From: Bacteroides sp.
GTDB lineage: Bacteria > Bacteroidota > Bacteroidia > Bacteroidales > Muribaculaceae
Assembly (NCBI GenBank): GCA_014802425.1
Contig: JAAVCH010000027.1
Location: 23,073 to 67,041 of the forward strand
Reading direction: 5' to 3'
DNA: 43,969 nt
The stretch's first letter is position 1; every line of letters begins with the position of its first letter. The notes under the pieces are model-generated. The model was given only the letters and a program-made list of their open reading frames with translations, was not told the origin of the DNA and made no database searches. The position numbers were made by a program, and so were the translations under genes. Of the stretch, positions 17,104 through 26,720 are shown piece by piece.

Positions 17104-17553
17104 TTATTCGATGATCATGATGTCGGAGCCTTCGAGGATGGCGTCGCCGGGCTTCACCAGGATCTGCTTTACGGTGCCGGAAGTGGAGCAGTGGATGTCG
17201 TTCTCCATCTTCATGGCTTCGAGCACGCATACTGTGTCGCCGGCCTTGACGTTCTGGCCTACGGTGACGCTGATGCTCATGATCGTGCCGGGCAGGGGCG
17301 ACTTCACGGGAGTGCCGGGGCCGGCTGCGGGAGCGGGCTTGGAGATGACCTTCTGGCCCGATTCGGTGCGCGGAGCGGCTGCGGGAGCCTTGGGCTTGAC
17401 GAGGGGCGACACCTTGTTGGCGTTGGCGGGAGCCTTGTCGAGCTCCACGTCGTAGGGGGTGCCGTTGACCTCTACATGCACTTTGTTGTCGACGATATCA
17501 CCGACCGTCACGTTGAAGCGGGTGCCGTTGATCTTATACTTGTATTCCTTCAT
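17104..17553 (-). CDS. Biotin carboxyl carrier subunit of the decarboxylase
   Basis: The 149-residue mobile carrier moves CO2 as carboxybiotin from the carboxyltransferase to the membrane beta subunit. The N-terminal strand domain (1-40) is followed by a Pro/Ala/Lys-rich flexible linker (about 41-82), then a biotinyl domain with the canonical EAMKMEND, in which Lys115 is the biotinylation site. The layout matches MmdC/gamma-type carriers of Propionigenium and Veillonella. The linker is long enough to swing between subunits. It is separated from oadG by 61 nt that hold a strong hairpin. Confidence 0.92.
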   Translation of the reverse strand: MKEYKYKINGTRFNVTVGDIVDNKVHVEVNGTPYDVELDKAPANANKVSPLVKPKAPAAAPRTESGQKVISKPAPAAGPGTPVKSPLPGTIMSISVTVGQNVKAGDTVCVLEAMKMENDIHCSTSGTVKQILVKPGDAILEGSDIMIIE

Positions 17554-17576
17554 TGTGTTTTAGGATGATGTGTAGG

Positions 17577-17606
17577 GGGCGGAGCCGGTGTGTGACGGCT
17601 CCGCCC
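17577..17606 (-). other. Intercistronic hairpin between oadG and the biotin carrier
   Basis: Perfect 11-bp stem (GGGCGGAGCCG with CGGCTCCGCCC) around an 8-nt loop. It has no long T-run, so it looks more like an RNA-processing or stability element, or a partial terminator, than a full stop. Confidence 0.55.
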
Positions 17607-17614
17607 GCCGTGAT

Positions 17615-18232
17615 TCAGATGTTTTTGTTTACGGGGAGTGGACGCGCGGGATTCTTGCCGAGTGCGGGAGTCTCGCGGATGTTGTAGATCTTGGAGTTCC
17701 AGGGGGAATAGGCGCGGCGCATGCGGCGGATGGTAAGGATGGTGTCCTCCATGTCGTGCTGGTCGTTGAAGTGCTCTGCGAGGGCCATGGCGATGGCGGC
17801 GATTGTCTCGCCGCTGTCCACGTCCTCATGGTCTTCGTCGACCTCCTCGCGGGTCTTGCCGTGGGCCTCAAGTTTCTTTCTGGAAAGGAGAGCCTCCGAG
17901 ATCTTGCCGAATCCCATGAAGAAGAGACTCAGTATGATCAGGGCGCCGAGCACGATAAGCATGGCGATGAGCGTGATGGCGCCCCCCCAGCTGTCGTTTT
18001 CCTTGACATTCTGGGCCTTTTCCGCCTGCGTCATCTTCCGTGCTATCGGGCTTTCCTCCACCGTATTCACCTCCTCGGAGGGGACGGCTTCACTTTCGAC
18101 GGCCACCTGGCCGTCGGGCAGCTGCTGCACTGTCTCCTGCGTGGGGGCTCCGGCTTCCTGTGCGCTGACGGGCGCCGGAGCGGCGGCCAGCATCAAGGCC
18201 AGTGAGGCCGGTATGAACATTTTTTTCAGCAT
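17615..18232 (-). CDS. OadG-family small membrane subunit of the decarboxylase
   Basis: The 205-residue protein is expected to anchor the soluble carboxyltransferase to the membrane beta subunit. It has a signal-like N-terminus (MLKKMFIPASLALMLAAAPA), a low-complexity acidic region (25-80), a membrane segment (about 85-110, ITLIAMLIVLGALIILSLFF) with the family-typical FMGFGKI after it, then a charged cytosolic tail of ~90 residues. OadG proteins are usually ~80-120 residues, so this one is extended at both ends. The assignment comes from the single TM pattern and its place between mmdA and the biotin carrier. Confidence 0.8.
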   Translation of the reverse strand: MLKKMFIPASLALMLAAAPAPVSAQEAGAPTQETVQQLPDGQVAVESEAVPSEEVNTVEESPIARKMTQAEKAQNVKENDSWGGAITLIAMLIVLGALIILSLFFMGFGKISEALLSRKKLEAHGKTREEVDEDHEDVDSGETIAAIAMALAEHFNDQHDMEDTILTIRRMRRAYSPWNSKIYNIRETPALGKNPARPLPVNKNI

Positions 18233-18260
18233 GTGGTGTGAAAATTATTGACTGATGTGA

Positions 18261-19814
18261 TTAGAGGGGGATGTTGCCGTGTTTTTTCGGCGGATTGGAC
18301 ACCTTCTTGGTGGCCAGCATCTGCAGGGCGCGGATGATGCGGAAGCGGGTGTTGCGCGGCTCGATGACATCGTCGATGTAGCCGTACTTGGCGGCATTGT
18401 AGGGATTTGCGAAGAGGGCGGTGTATTCGTCCTGCTTCTCCTGGAGGTAGGCTGCGGGGTTCTCCTGGTTCTTGGCTTCCTTGGCATAGAGCACGCCTAC
18501 TGCGCCTTCGGCTCCCATTACGGCGATTTCAGCCGTGGGCCATGCGTAGTTCACGTCGCCGCGGAGCTGCTTGCAGCTCATCACGATGTGCGATCCGCCG
18601 TAGCTCTTGCGGAGTGTCACGGTCACCTTGGGCACCGTTGCCTCGCCGTAGGCATAGAGCAGCTTTGCGCCGTGGAGGATGACGCCGTTGTACTCCTGTC
18701 CTGTGCCGGGAAGGAATCCGGGCACGTCGACGAGAGTGACGAGCGGGATATTGAATGCGTCGCAGAAGCGCACGAAGCGCGCGCCCTTACGCGATGCGTT
18801 GGAGTCGAGCACGCCGGCGAGCACCTTGGGCTGGTTGGCCACCACGCCCACGGCCTGGCCGTTGAAGCGGGCGAAGCCGATGATGATGTTCTTGGCGTAG
18901 TCGGGCTGCACTTCCAGGAATTCGCCGTTGTCCACCACCTTGCCGATCACGTCATACATGTCGTAGGAACGCTTTGCGCTGTCGGGGATGATTTCGTTGA
19001 GTTCGTCTTCGAGGCGGTCGATCGGGTCGGTGCATTCCACGAGCGGAGTCTCCTCCATGTTGTTCTGCGGGATGTAGCTGATGAGCTTACGGATGAGCAT
19101 GAGGGCCTCTTCGCCGTCTTCGCATGCGAAGTGGGTCACGCCGCTCTTGGTGCTGTGTACGCTTGCTCCGCCGAGCTGCTCCTGAGTCACGTCCTCGCCG
19201 GTGACGGTCTTCACCACGGACGGACCTGTGAGGAACATGTATGAGATGCCCTTCACCATGATGGTGAAGTCGGTGAGCGCGGGGCTGTAGACCGCGCCGC
19301 CGGCGCAGGGGCCGAGGATGGCTGAGATCTGGGGCACCACGCCGGAGGCGAGGATATTGCGCTGGAAGATTTCGGAATAGCCGGCGAGGGCGTTGATGCC
19401 TTCCTGGATGCGCGCGCCGCCCGAGTCGTTGAGGCCGATGACGGGAGCGCCCATCTTCATGGCCATGTCCATGACCTTGCAGATCTTCTGGGCCATTGTC
19501 TCGGAGAGGGAACCGCCGAATACGGTGAAGTCCTGTGCGAAAACATATACGAGACGACCCTCGATGGTGCCGAAGCCTGTCACGACGCCGTCGCCGAGGA
19601 TGTGCTTCTTGTCCTGGCCGAAGTTGGTGCAGCGGTGTGTCACGAACATATCGAGTTCTTCGAACGAACCCTCGTCGAGCAGCTGGGCGATGCGCTCGCG
19701 GGCTGTGTATTTGCCGCGCTCGTGCTGCTTCTGGATAGCCTTTTCACCTCCGCCCAGACGTGCTTCGGCACGCTTGGCGATAAGTTCCTGAATCTTTTCT
19801 TCTTGTTTGCTCAT
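18261..19814 (-). CDS. mmdA: Methylmalonyl-CoA decarboxylase / acyl-CoA carboxyltransferase alpha subunit
   Basis: Carboxyltransferase of the propionyl-CoA carboxylase beta family. In this operon it should transfer CO2 from (S)-methylmalonyl-CoA to biotin, giving propionyl-CoA. The product has 517 residues, starting [21 protein letters not shown] at 19814; an open frame continuing upstream to 20210 crosses mce and is rejected. Family motifs are [53 protein letters not shown], the [12 protein letters not shown] segment and [17 protein letters not shown]. The oxyanion-hole glycines (GGAR.., GPCAGGA) are intact. It lies downstream of mce, with a hairpin between. Confidence 0.93.
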   Translation of the reverse strand: MSKQEEKIQELIAKRAEARLGGGEKAIQKQHERGKYTARERIAQLLDEGSFEELDMFVTHRCTNFGQDKKHILGDGVVTGFGTIEGRLVYVFAQDFTVFGGSLSETMAQKICKVMDMAMKMGAPVIGLNDSGGARIQEGINALAGYSEIFQRNILASGVVPQISAILGPCAGGAVYSPALTDFTIMVKGISYMFLTGPSVVKTVTGEDVTQEQLGGASVHSTKSGVTHFACEDGEEALMLIRKLISYIPQNNMEETPLVECTDPIDRLEDELNEIIPDSAKRSYDMYDVIGKVVDNGEFLEVQPDYAKNIIIGFARFNGQAVGVVANQPKVLAGVLDSNASRKGARFVRFCDAFNIPLVTLVDVPGFLPGTGQEYNGVILHGAKLLYAYGEATVPKVTVTLRKSYGGSHIVMSCKQLRGDVNYAWPTAEIAVMGAEGAVGVLYAKEAKNQENPAAYLQEKQDEYTALFANPYNAAKYGYIDDVIEPRNTRFRIIRALQMLATKKVSNPPKKHGNIPL

Positions 19815-19833
19815 GGTGTTTAAGAAAGTATGC

Positions 19834-19865
19834 GGGATTGTCCGGGCCGGAGTCCGGGCAATCCC
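19834..19865 (-). other. Intercistronic hairpin between mce and mmdA
   Basis: A 12-bp stem with one G-T wobble: 19834-19845 pairs with 19854-19865 around an 8-nt loop. No T-run follows, and it resembles the second hairpin of this operon at 17577-17606. Confidence 0.55.
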
Positions 19866-19879
19866 TTGATGATTATGGA

Positions 19880-20299
19880 TTACTTGTTGGGGTCTTCGCA
19901 GAGTTCGGTGAGCACGGCTTCGGTGCACTTGGGGTGGAGAAATGCGATCTGGAGGCCGTCGGCGCCCTTGCGGGGAGCCTTGTCGATGGTGCGCACGCCT
20001 TTTTCCTCGCACTCGGCGAGTGCGTTGGCCACGCCGTCCTCCACGGCGAACGCCATGTGGTGCATTCCGCCCTTGCCGCCGTTCTTCTCGATGAACTTGG
20101 CGATGGTCGATTCGGGCGAAGTGGCTTCGAGGAGCTCGATCTTGGTGTCGCCGACTTTGAAGAAGGCTGTGGTCACCTTCTGGTCTTCCACCACCTCCTG
20201 CTTGTAGCACTTGAGGCCGAGGACATTCTCATAATACTTGATTGCTTCTTCAAGGTTGGGCACTGCGATGCCGATGTGTTCGATGTGGGAAATCTTCAT
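19880..20299 (-). CDS. mce: Methylmalonyl-CoA epimerase
   Basis: Converts (R)-methylmalonyl-CoA, made from succinyl-CoA by the B12 mutase, to the (S) isomer used by the decarboxylase. The 139-residue protein is a glyoxalase/vicinal-oxygen-chelate fold with two repeats. Metal-binding residues are visible: His in [11 protein letters not shown] (residue 7), Gln in YKQEVVEDQ, His in [12 protein letters not shown], and Glu in [12 protein letters not shown]. It is the first gene of the operon, driven by the promoter at 20386-20417. The mutase genes are not in the window. Confidence 0.95.
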   Translation of the reverse strand: MKISHIEHIGIAVPNLEEAIKYYENVLGLKCYKQEVVEDQKVTTAFFKVGDTKIELLEATSPESTIAKFIEKNGGKGGMHHMAFAVEDGVANALAECEEKGVRTIDKAPRKGADGLQIAFLHPKCTEAVLTELCEDPNK

Positions 20300-20385
20300 C
20301 TCGTTTCTTAGGTTATGGAATTTAAATTCTGTCTTTCCGGGCCGGCGTCCGCGCGGGAGCCGGAGAGGGTGAGGTTACACCTCCG

Positions 20386-20417
20386 CAAAATTAGGTATTT
20401 TGGATTACTCCACCAAA
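20386..20417 (-). promoter_or_regulatory. Promoter of the propionate (mce) operon
   Basis: Minus strand: TTTG (20414-20417), 20-nt spacer, TAATTTTG (20386-20393). Leader of about 80 nt to the mce start. The divergent lpxD gene begins 222 nt away. Confidence 0.75.
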
Positions 20418-20639
20418 TTAATGTGTTGTAGAATATGTATAAAAACGCATCCGGCTCTCCGAAAAGCGGGAATTTCGGGTGGCTGACGGGGCAAAATGAA
20501 TGTATGGCAGGGGATAGGATAGGTTATGTCGGATTTTTTTCCGATATTTGCGCAATATTTGATGCCGCGCTCCCTGCGCGGCCATGAAATCCATCCGCGT
20601 CCCTCGGCGCGGCAATAATACCTACGACTTGAAATTAGC

Positions 20640-21671
20640 ATGAAGATAACACCGGCTCTTATAGCCTCTCTGACGGGAGGCAGCGTAGAGGGGGATCCGG
20701 AGGTGGAAATCACGGGGTTCGGCAAGATTGAAGAGGCCGGACCCGGTTGCGTGACGTTCATAGCCAATCCGAAATACAACCATTTCATCCACACCACCCG
20801 TGCCTCGGCCGTGATCGTGAACTACGATTTCGATGCCGGGGGAGAGGTGCGTCCCACGCTTATCCGTGTGGCCGACGCCTACTCCTCTCTGGCCGGGCTG
20901 CTGTCGGCCTTCGAGGCCCGTAAGCCGCGTCCGCGCGGGATCGAGCAGCCCTGCCATATAGCCGAAGGGGTGGAGGTGCCGCCCGACTCCTACATCGGCG
21001 CGTTCAGCTACATAGGCCCCGGCGCGGTGATAGGCCCCGGCGTGGAGATCTATCCGCAGTGCTATGTCGGCCCCGGCGTCAGCCTGGGGGAGGGCACTGT
21101 GCTGCGTCCCGGCGTCAAGGTCTATGAAGGGTGCTCCATAGGGGCCCGCTGCATCATCCATTCCGGCACCGTGATAGGGGCCGACGGCTTCGGCTTCGCC
21201 CCCAAGGACGGGCGCTACGAGAAGATACCCCAGATCGGCAACGTCGTCATAGCCGACGATGTGGAGATCGGAGCCAACTCCTGTGTGGACCGCGCCACAT
21301 TCGGCCATACCGTGATAGGTGAGGGCACGAAGCTCGACAATCTCATGCAGGTGGCCCATAACGTGGAGATCGGGCGCCATAATGTGTTCGCCGCCCAGAC
21401 CGGAGTGGCCGGAAGCACCAAGATCGGCGACTACAACCGCATCGGAGGCCAGTGCGGCTTCGCCGGTCATATCCATGTGGGAAGCGACAATGAGTTCGGA
21501 GCCCAGAGCGGCATCCCCAACAGTGTGGGCGACCACAACCGCCTGATCGGCTACCCGGCTGTGGATGCCCGCCGGTTCGCCAAGACGCAGGTCTACCTCA
21601 AGCGGCTTGAAGGCCTCTTCGCCTCGGTCAGGGACCTCGACAGGCGTGTCGGCCCTGACGCCGGCAAGTGA
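20640..21671 (+). CDS. lpxD: UDP-3-O-acylglucosamine N-acyltransferase
   Basis: Third enzyme of lipid A synthesis. It adds the N-linked 3-hydroxyacyl chain to UDP-3-O-acyl-GlcN from acyl-ACP in the cytosol. The 343-residue length is normal. The N-terminal uridine-binding domain (1-95, with [18 protein letters not shown]) precedes a left-handed beta-helix of hexapeptide repeats (about 103-310, for example [13 protein letters not shown]). The catalytic His240 is in [11 protein letters not shown]. It is the first gene of lpxD-lpxC/fabZ-lpxA. No clean promoter is visible in the 222 nt between it and the divergent mce promoter. Confidence 0.96.
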   Translation: MKITPALIASLTGGSVEGDPEVEITGFGKIEEAGPGCVTFIANPKYNHFIHTTRASAVIVNYDFDAGGEVRPTLIRVADAYSSLAGLLSAFEARKPRPRGIEQPCHIAEGVEVPPDSYIGAFSYIGPGAVIGPGVEIYPQCYVGPGVSLGEGTVLRPGVKVYEGCSIGARCIIHSGTVIGADGFGFAPKDGRYEKIPQIGNVVIADDVEIGANSCVDRATFGHTVIGEGTKLDNLMQVAHNVEIGRHNVFAAQTGVAGSTKIGDYNRIGGQCGFAGHIHVGSDNEFGAQSGIPNSVGDHNRLIGYPAVDARRFAKTQVYLKRLEGLFASVRDLDRRVGPDAGK

Positions 21672-21731
21672 GGAGCCATCCTCCCATCAATCCATGACAA
21701 CCGACAGAATCAAACTAAGCCTTATATAAGA

Positions 21732-23114
21732 ATGAATCAGCTTACCCTTAAAGAATCCTTCAGCGTCGAAGGCAAGTCGCTGCACACCGGCCAGGTGCTC
21801 CGCGCCACCTTCACGCCCGCGGCCGTCGGCACAGGCATACGCTTCAAGCGCGTCGACCTCGAAGGCGCGCCCGAAATCCCGGCCCTGGCCGAGAAGGTAG
21901 TCGACACCACCCGGGGCACCGTCATCGCCCAGGGGGATGCCCGTGTATCCACCATAGAGCACTGCATGGCGGCCCTTTACGCCATGGGAGTCGACAACTG
22001 CGTCATCGAGGTCAACGGCTCCGAAATGCCTATCCTCGACGGCTCCGCGATGCCGTATGTGGAAAACATACAGCGCGTGGGACTCGAAGAACTCTCCGCC
22101 GAAAAAGACTACTATATCATCAAGAGCAAGACCAAATTCAAGGACGAGGAGTCAGGCTCGCAGATAATCATCTATCCCGACGACCATTTCAGCGTCGAGG
22201 TGATGGTGGAGTACAACTCCCCGGTGCTCCCCAACCAGTTCGCCATCCTCGACAACCTTGAGGACTTCCCCGCGAAAGTGGCCAGCGCCCGCACCTTCGT
22301 GTTCGTGCGCGAGATCGAGGGGCTGCTCAGCCACGGCCTCATCAAAGGGGGCGACCTCGACAACGCCATAGTCATCTATGACGAGCCCGTGGGACAGGAC
22401 CGCATCGACGCCATCTGCGACCTCGTGAACGTGGACCACGTGCAGCTCAAGAACCTCGGCTACATCAATCCCACCCCCCTCAAATGGGACAACGAGCCCG
22501 CCCGCCACAAACTCATGGACCTCATCGGCGACATCGCCCTCGTGGGACGTCCGCTCAAGGGGCGCGTCGTGGCCATCCGTCCGGGCCATACGGTCAACAA
22601 CAAGTTCGCCCGCATGCTCCGCAAGGAAGTGAAGCACACCGACGTGCAGAGCCCCCTCTACGACCCGAACGTGGCTCCCCTCATCGACATCAACGGCATC
22701 CGCTCCATGCTGCCACACCGCTATCCCTTCCTGCTCATCGACAATATCATCGAGATCGACCAGAAGCATTGCGTGGCGGTGAAGAACGTCACCGTCAACG
22801 AGCCCTTCTTCCAGGGCCACTTCCCGCAGGAACCGGTGATGCCCGGCGTGCTCCAGATCGAGGCCATGGCCCAGGCGGCCGGAGTGCTGGTGCTCAATTA
22901 CCTCGACGAGCCCGAGAAATACTCCACGTATTTCCTGAAGATCGACAACGTGAAGTTCCGCCAGAAAGTGGTGCCCGGCAATACGCTCCTCCTTTCGGTG
23001 AGCCTGATGACCGAGATCCGCCGCGGATGCGCCGTGGTGAAGGGCTATGCCTTCGTCGGCGAGAAGATAGTGTGCGAGGCCGAGTTCATGGCCCAGATCA
23101 TAAAGAACAAATAA
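21732..23114 (+). CDS. lpxC/fabZ: Bifunctional LpxC deacetylase / FabZ dehydratase
   Basis: Fusion of two enzymes, known from Bacteroidetes. Residues 1-305 are the zinc deacetylase LpxC, the committed step of lipid A synthesis, with His77 (TIEHCMAAL), His259 and Asp263 (HKLMD) as zinc ligands and His286 (GHTVNN) as the general acid. Residues 315-460 are the hotdog-fold 3-hydroxyacyl-ACP dehydratase FabZ, with HRYPFLLID, catalytic His363 (GHFP) and Glu377 (LQIEAMAQ). The fusion puts lipid A commitment and fatty acid elongation, which compete for 3-hydroxyacyl-ACP, under equal expression. It lies 60 nt after lpxD and 22 nt before lpxA. Confidence 0.97.
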   Translation: MNQLTLKESFSVEGKSLHTGQVLRATFTPAAVGTGIRFKRVDLEGAPEIPALAEKVVDTTRGTVIAQGDARVSTIEHCMAALYAMGVDNCVIEVNGSEMPILDGSAMPYVENIQRVGLEELSAEKDYYIIKSKTKFKDEESGSQIIIYPDDHFSVEVMVEYNSPVLPNQFAILDNLEDFPAKVASARTFVFVREIEGLLSHGLIKGGDLDNAIVIYDEPVGQDRIDAICDLVNVDHVQLKNLGYINPTPLKWDNEPARHKLMDLIGDIALVGRPLKGRVVAIRPGHTVNNKFARMLRKEVKHTDVQSPLYDPNVAPLIDINGIRSMLPHRYPFLLIDNIIEIDQKHCVAVKNVTVNEPFFQGHFPQEPVMPGVLQIEAMAQAAGVLVLNYLDEPEKYSTYFLKIDNVKFRQKVVPGNTLLLSVSLMTEIRRGCAVVKGYAFVGEKIVCEAEFMAQIIKNK

Positions 23115-23136
23115 TCCGGCCGGCTCGGCAATCGCT

Positions 23137-23910
23137 ATGGACATACTCAATCAAGTGCATCCTGACGCCCGCATAGGCCGCAACGTCAAGATAGGTCCCT
23201 TCACCTGCATCCACGAGAACGTGGAGATCGGCGACAACTGCGAGATAGCCAACAACGTCACCATCTTCCCCGGCGCCCGCATCGGCGACGGAGTGAAGAT
23301 CTTCCCCGGGGCCGTAGTGGCTGGTATCCCGCAGGACCTCAAGTTCCGGGGCGAGGAGACGCTGGCCATCATCGGCGACGGCACGACGCTCCGCGAGTGC
23401 GTCACAGTAAACCGTGGTACAGCCTCCAAGGGACTGACCAGGATAGGGGAGAACTGCCTCATAATGGCTTACACCCACGTTGCCCATGACTGTCAGGTGG
23501 GCAACGGAGTCATCATCTCCAACGCCACACAGCTGGCCGGAGAGGTGATAGTCGACGACTGCGCCGTGATCGGCGGGGGAAGCCTCGTGCATCAGTTCTG
23601 CCATCTCGGCAAGAACATCATGCTCCAGGGGGGCGCGCTGGTCAACAAGGACATCCCCCCCTTCGTGAAGGCCGCCCGTGAGCCCATATCCTATGTGGGA
23701 CTCAATACGGTCGGCATGCACCGTCATGGATTCTCCGACGAGAAGATCAAGATCATCACCGACGTCTACCGCATCCTCTATCTCAGCGACCTCAACGTCA
23801 CCAACGCCGTGCGCCAGATCTATGACCAGATACCGGCCTCGGAAACACGCGACGAGATACTTAACTTCGTGATCAATTCCCAGCGGGGCATCATCCGCTC
23901 CGCTTTCTGA
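23137..23910 (+). CDS. lpxA: UDP-N-acetylglucosamine O-acyltransferase
   Basis: First enzyme of lipid A synthesis. It moves a 3-hydroxyacyl chain from ACP to the 3-OH of UDP-GlcNAc. The 257 residues consist of a left-handed beta-helix (1-190, with IGRNVKIGPFTCI) and a C-terminal helical domain (from ~195, GLNTVGMHRHGFSDEKI). The catalytic His117 lies in YTHVAHDCQVGN. The order lpxD-lpxC/fabZ-lpxA is the usual Bacteroidales one, without lpxB. Chain-length specificity cannot be read reliably. A very strong hairpin terminator follows the stop by 45 nt. Confidence 0.97.
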   Translation: MDILNQVHPDARIGRNVKIGPFTCIHENVEIGDNCEIANNVTIFPGARIGDGVKIFPGAVVAGIPQDLKFRGEETLAIIGDGTTLRECVTVNRGTASKGLTRIGENCLIMAYTHVAHDCQVGNGVIISNATQLAGEVIVDDCAVIGGGSLVHQFCHLGKNIMLQGGALVNKDIPPFVKAAREPISYVGLNTVGMHRHGFSDEKIKIITDVYRILYLSDLNVTNAVRQIYDQIPASETRDEILNFVINSQRGIIRSAF

Positions 23911-23955
23911 AGTCTACCATGCGGCACTGCTGACCACAGCGGGATGCCGTTGTCA

Positions 23956-24017
23956 AAAAAATCGGACTGCACTCCAAAAGTCCTGTATTCAGCTTTTGGA
24001 GTGCAGTCCGATTTTTT
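23956..24017. terminator. Bidirectional terminator between lpxA and the Crp/Fnr gene
   Basis: A perfect 25-bp inverted repeat (23956-23980 with 23993-24017) with a 12-nt loop. The outer ends are A6 and T6, so both strands see a stem followed by a U-run. It separates two convergent transcription units. Confidence 0.92.
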
Positions 24018-24138
24018 CTGACGCGGCCCCGTCAATTTATCGCAGGCTTAAGTCCGCGCGGTTTTCCGTATGTATCGGAGTCCGACCGGGTGACCGTGTA
24101 CGTATCGGCACCCGGGCTGGGGAGGAGGCACGCGCCGG

Positions 24139-24840
24139 TCAGCCGAATTTAGAGACCTTGCGGAGCTGGGCCTCGTTGATGATCTTGATGCGGCGGCCGT
24201 CGACGAGTATGAGCTTCTCGGTGATGAAGGCCGAGAGCGTTCGGATGGCGTTCGAGGTGGTCATGTTGGAGAGGTTGGCCAGATCCTCGCGGCTCATGTG
24301 CATCTTAAGGGTCGAGCCGTCGTCCTCCAGGCCATAGTTGTCCATCAGCAGCAGGAGCGAGTCGGCCAGGCGTCCGCGGATGTGTTTCTGGGTGAGGTTC
24401 ACGATCTTAGTGTCCGATCCTCCGAGATTGCGCGAGAGCTCATGGATGAAGAACATCGCCAGGTCATTGTTCTTGCGGATCAGGCTTTCCACCACCTCCA
24501 TCGGGATAGCCCCCAGAGTGGAGGCCTCGAACGCCGAGGCGGATGACACGTAGGGCTCGCCGGCGAAATACGCGCGATAGCCGAAATACTGCACCGGCCG
24601 GTAAAGCCGGAGTATCTGCACACGCTCGCCGATGCCGCTCTTGTACATCTTCACCTTCCCCTTGAGCAGGCACCAGAGCATCTCCGGAGTCTCCCCTTCG
24701 GCATATATGATATGGTTCTTCTTAAAGTTCTGGATGGAGAAATTGTCGGTGACTATTCTTTTCTCCTCCGGGCGGAGAGCGTTCCACATATCGGCCATGT
24801 CATGCCCGATGATATGTTCTAAAGTACTTTTCTTCAGCAT
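24139..24840 (-). CDS. Crp/Fnr family transcription regulator
   Basis: The 233-residue regulator has an N-terminal cyclic-nucleotide-binding-like fold (about 28-125, with NFKKNHIIYAEGETPEMLWCLLKG), a dimerisation helix (~125-155) and a winged helix (about 178-222, with MSREDLANLSNMTTSNAIRTL as helix-turn-helix). It lacks the N-terminal Cys cluster of Fnr, so it does not look like an oxygen sensor with an iron-sulfur centre, and the ligand is unknown. It has its own promoter. Targets are unknown; the spacing suggests autoregulation is possible, but no palindromic site was picked out. Confidence 0.88.
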   Translation of the reverse strand: MLKKSTLEHIIGHDMADMWNALRPEEKRIVTDNFSIQNFKKNHIIYAEGETPEMLWCLLKGKVKMYKSGIGERVQILRLYRPVQYFGYRAYFAGEPYVSSASAFEASTLGAIPMEVVESLIRKNNDLAMFFIHELSRNLGGSDTKIVNLTQKHIRGRLADSLLLLMDNYGLEDDGSTLKMHMSREDLANLSNMTTSNAIRTLSAFITEKLILVDGRRIKIINEAQLRKVSKFG

Positions 24841-24927
24841 TTCGACGTCACTCTTTCACGATATGGTGATGAGGGCCTCTGAGGCTAATAAACTATGCGG
24901 TTCAGACGGCACTTATGTTATTAAACA

Positions 24928-24959
24928 CAAATTTACAACATTTAATTCAATCGCACAAC
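24928..24959 (-). promoter_or_regulatory. Promoter of the Crp/Fnr gene
   Basis: Minus strand: GTTG (24956-24959, one mismatch to TTTG), 20-nt spacer, TAAATTTG (24928-24935). The leader is about 80 nt. It lies just past the stop of the upstream regulator gene, in a distinctly AT-rich patch. Confidence 0.6.
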
Positions 24960-24974
24960 TTTTTCCACGCCGAA

Positions 24975-26684
24975 TTACGCTATGCCTCCGGCCCCTCCCC
25001 CGCTATGCTCCGGCGAAGTGCCGGCGTAACGGCGGAGGAAGTCCTCGAGGCCTGCATCCTTTGGCAGGGCGAGGCGCGTGCGGAGGCGGTAGCGGGCCGT
25101 GTATAGGGATTTCGGGGAGATATTGAGTATGGAGGCGAGCTGATGGCCGTCGACTCCGGCCGCTATCAGCGAGGCCAGACGCAGCTGGCTCTCAGAGATG
25201 TCGGGGTAATCCTGCTTAAGGCGGCGCGAGAATGACGTGTCCACCTCGCGGCTGACCTTCAGGAATCCGCTTCGCGACTCATCGTTGCTCCGGTAGGCGG
25301 ATAGGATGCGCTTGAGTCCGCCGATATCTTCGGGCCCCACACGTCCGGAGCGTGAAAGGGAGTAGATTTCCGATTCAAGGTCCGACACCATCCTCTCGCT
25401 CTGCTCCAGCACCGATGACTGGGCGAAGTTGAGCCTCCTTTCGTTTTCGATCTTCTCGTCGAGCACGCGGATCTCGCCGCGCCGCTTCTCCGCGATGCGG
25501 CGCAGATGCAGATAAAGCGCGATGCCGGCGCCCACTGCCGCTATTACCGTCACGATCCACCACAGGATAAGGTTGCGGTGGCGCAGGCGGGCGTTGCTTT
25601 CCATTGCTCCGATGCGGAGCCGCGCCTCGTTGGCATAGACTTTGCGGTAGTTCGACTCGCGGAGCAGACTGTCGGTCCACCACGCCGCCTCCACCAGCTG
25701 GCCGATGCACGCATCCTTATCGCCGTTGGCCTCATAGACCATTGCCAGGTTATTGTGGATCACAGGCCGGTAGCGCGTGGAGGGGGCATAGGTCTCCTCG
25801 GCTTCGGCTATGGCGCCGGTCATGGCGAGGGCTTCCTGAAACTCTCCGTCGAGCACAAGAGCTGTGGCCTTCATGGCCAGCAGAATCGGGAGGGAGCCCT
25901 TTGTGGCGTCGTCGGCGGAAGCTATGGCTATGGCGCGGTCGAGGAGCGGCACAGAGTCATTCATGTAGTAGGCCGTCTGGAGTGCGGGCACATACAGCTT
26001 CGGCCACCGGCGCACAAGCGAATCCTCCAGCAGCACCTTCAGCTGCCGGGCGCTCTCGGGTTGGGGTAGAAGGGGAAGACGGTTGAGGCGGATGGCATAT
26101 ATCCCTCCGTCGGCGCCGTGGCGGCTGAAAAGCTCCTCGGCCCGGCGGAAGCAGTCGAGCGCGGCCGAGGTATCGGAAAGCTCCACGAGCGCGTTCCCTT
26201 TAAGTATGAGGTTGCGCGCCAGCTCCACCTCCGCTCCCGCCTTTTCGAAAAACTCCGCGTTGGCCGAAGCCGTCATGTACTTGTCGTAGATGCTCTTCTC
26301 CTGCGGCAGACGCAGGGAGCGTAGGGCGTGGCGGTCGTAGTCGGTGGCGATGGAGTCCAGACGGGGGAGTTCCCTGACGAGGCGGTCATATGCCTTACGG
26401 GGATCGGAGGTGAGCAGGGTGCAGGTCTCAAGATAGAAGCTGCGGGCGCGGAGGATGTTGTTGGCGGGATGCCTGCGGGCTATGGAGCAGAAGCGCTCCA
26501 CTACCGCATGGCTCTCCTCTGCGGGGGTGGCAAGCGTCTCCCGTCCGCGCTCGAAGCGTAGCATAAGGGAGTCGGCCTCGGCCACTCCCGACGGAGGCCA
26601 GGGATAGACGGAGTCGATGGCCCGCTGACGTGAGCATGCCGCGACACAGAGGAGGATGGCCAGTATGGCCGTTAATTTTTTCAT
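24975..26684 (-). CDS. Membrane-spanning TPR regulator with C-terminal HTH
   Basis: The 569-residue one-component regulator of Bacteroidales type has a lipobox-like N-terminus (VAAC, Cys17), TPR-like helical repeats from about 35 to 360, one transmembrane segment (372-393), a coiled coil (about 397-445), and a LuxR-like helix-turn-helix at about 495-540 (SQLRLASLIAAGVDGHQLASILNISPKSLYTARYRLR). The sensor would lie in the periplasm and the DNA-binding part in the cytosol. A Gly/Ser-rich tail ends the protein. It is divergent from the BspA-like gene, a possible target. The signal it senses is unknown. Confidence 0.8.
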   Translation of the reverse strand: MKKLTAILAILLCVAACSRQRAIDSVYPWPPSGVAEADSLMLRFERGRETLATPAEESHAVVERFCSIARRHPANNILRARSFYLETCTLLTSDPRKAYDRLVRELPRLDSIATDYDRHALRSLRLPQEKSIYDKYMTASANAEFFEKAGAEVELARNLILKGNALVELSDTSAALDCFRRAEELFSRHGADGGIYAIRLNRLPLLPQPESARQLKVLLEDSLVRRWPKLYVPALQTAYYMNDSVPLLDRAIAIASADDATKGSLPILLAMKATALVLDGEFQEALAMTGAIAEAEETYAPSTRYRPVIHNNLAMVYEANGDKDACIGQLVEAAWWTDSLLRESNYRKVYANEARLRIGAMESNARLRHRNLILWWIVTVIAAVGAGIALYLHLRRIAEKRRGEIRVLDEKIENERRLNFAQSSVLEQSERMVSDLESEIYSLSRSGRVGPEDIGGLKRILSAYRSNDESRSGFLKVSREVDTSFSRRLKQDYPDISESQLRLASLIAAGVDGHQLASILNISPKSLYTARYRLRTRLALPKDAGLEDFLRRYAGTSPEHSGGGAGGIA

Positions 26685-26712
26685 GGCAGGTGTCGTGTGA
26701 TGGTTCGGAGTG

Positions 26713-26720
26713 CAAAAATA
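26713..26720 (-). promoter_or_regulatory. Possible -7 box of the TPR-HTH regulator
   Basis: The minus strand reads TATTTTTG (TAnnTTTG), about 29 nt before the start codon. There is no TTTG at the -33 position. Confidence 0.4.

Noticed and set aside
19815..20210. Longer mmdA start at 20210
   Set aside because: The extra 132 codons lie antiparallel in composition and out of frame across mce; MSKQEEK at 19814 is the family start.
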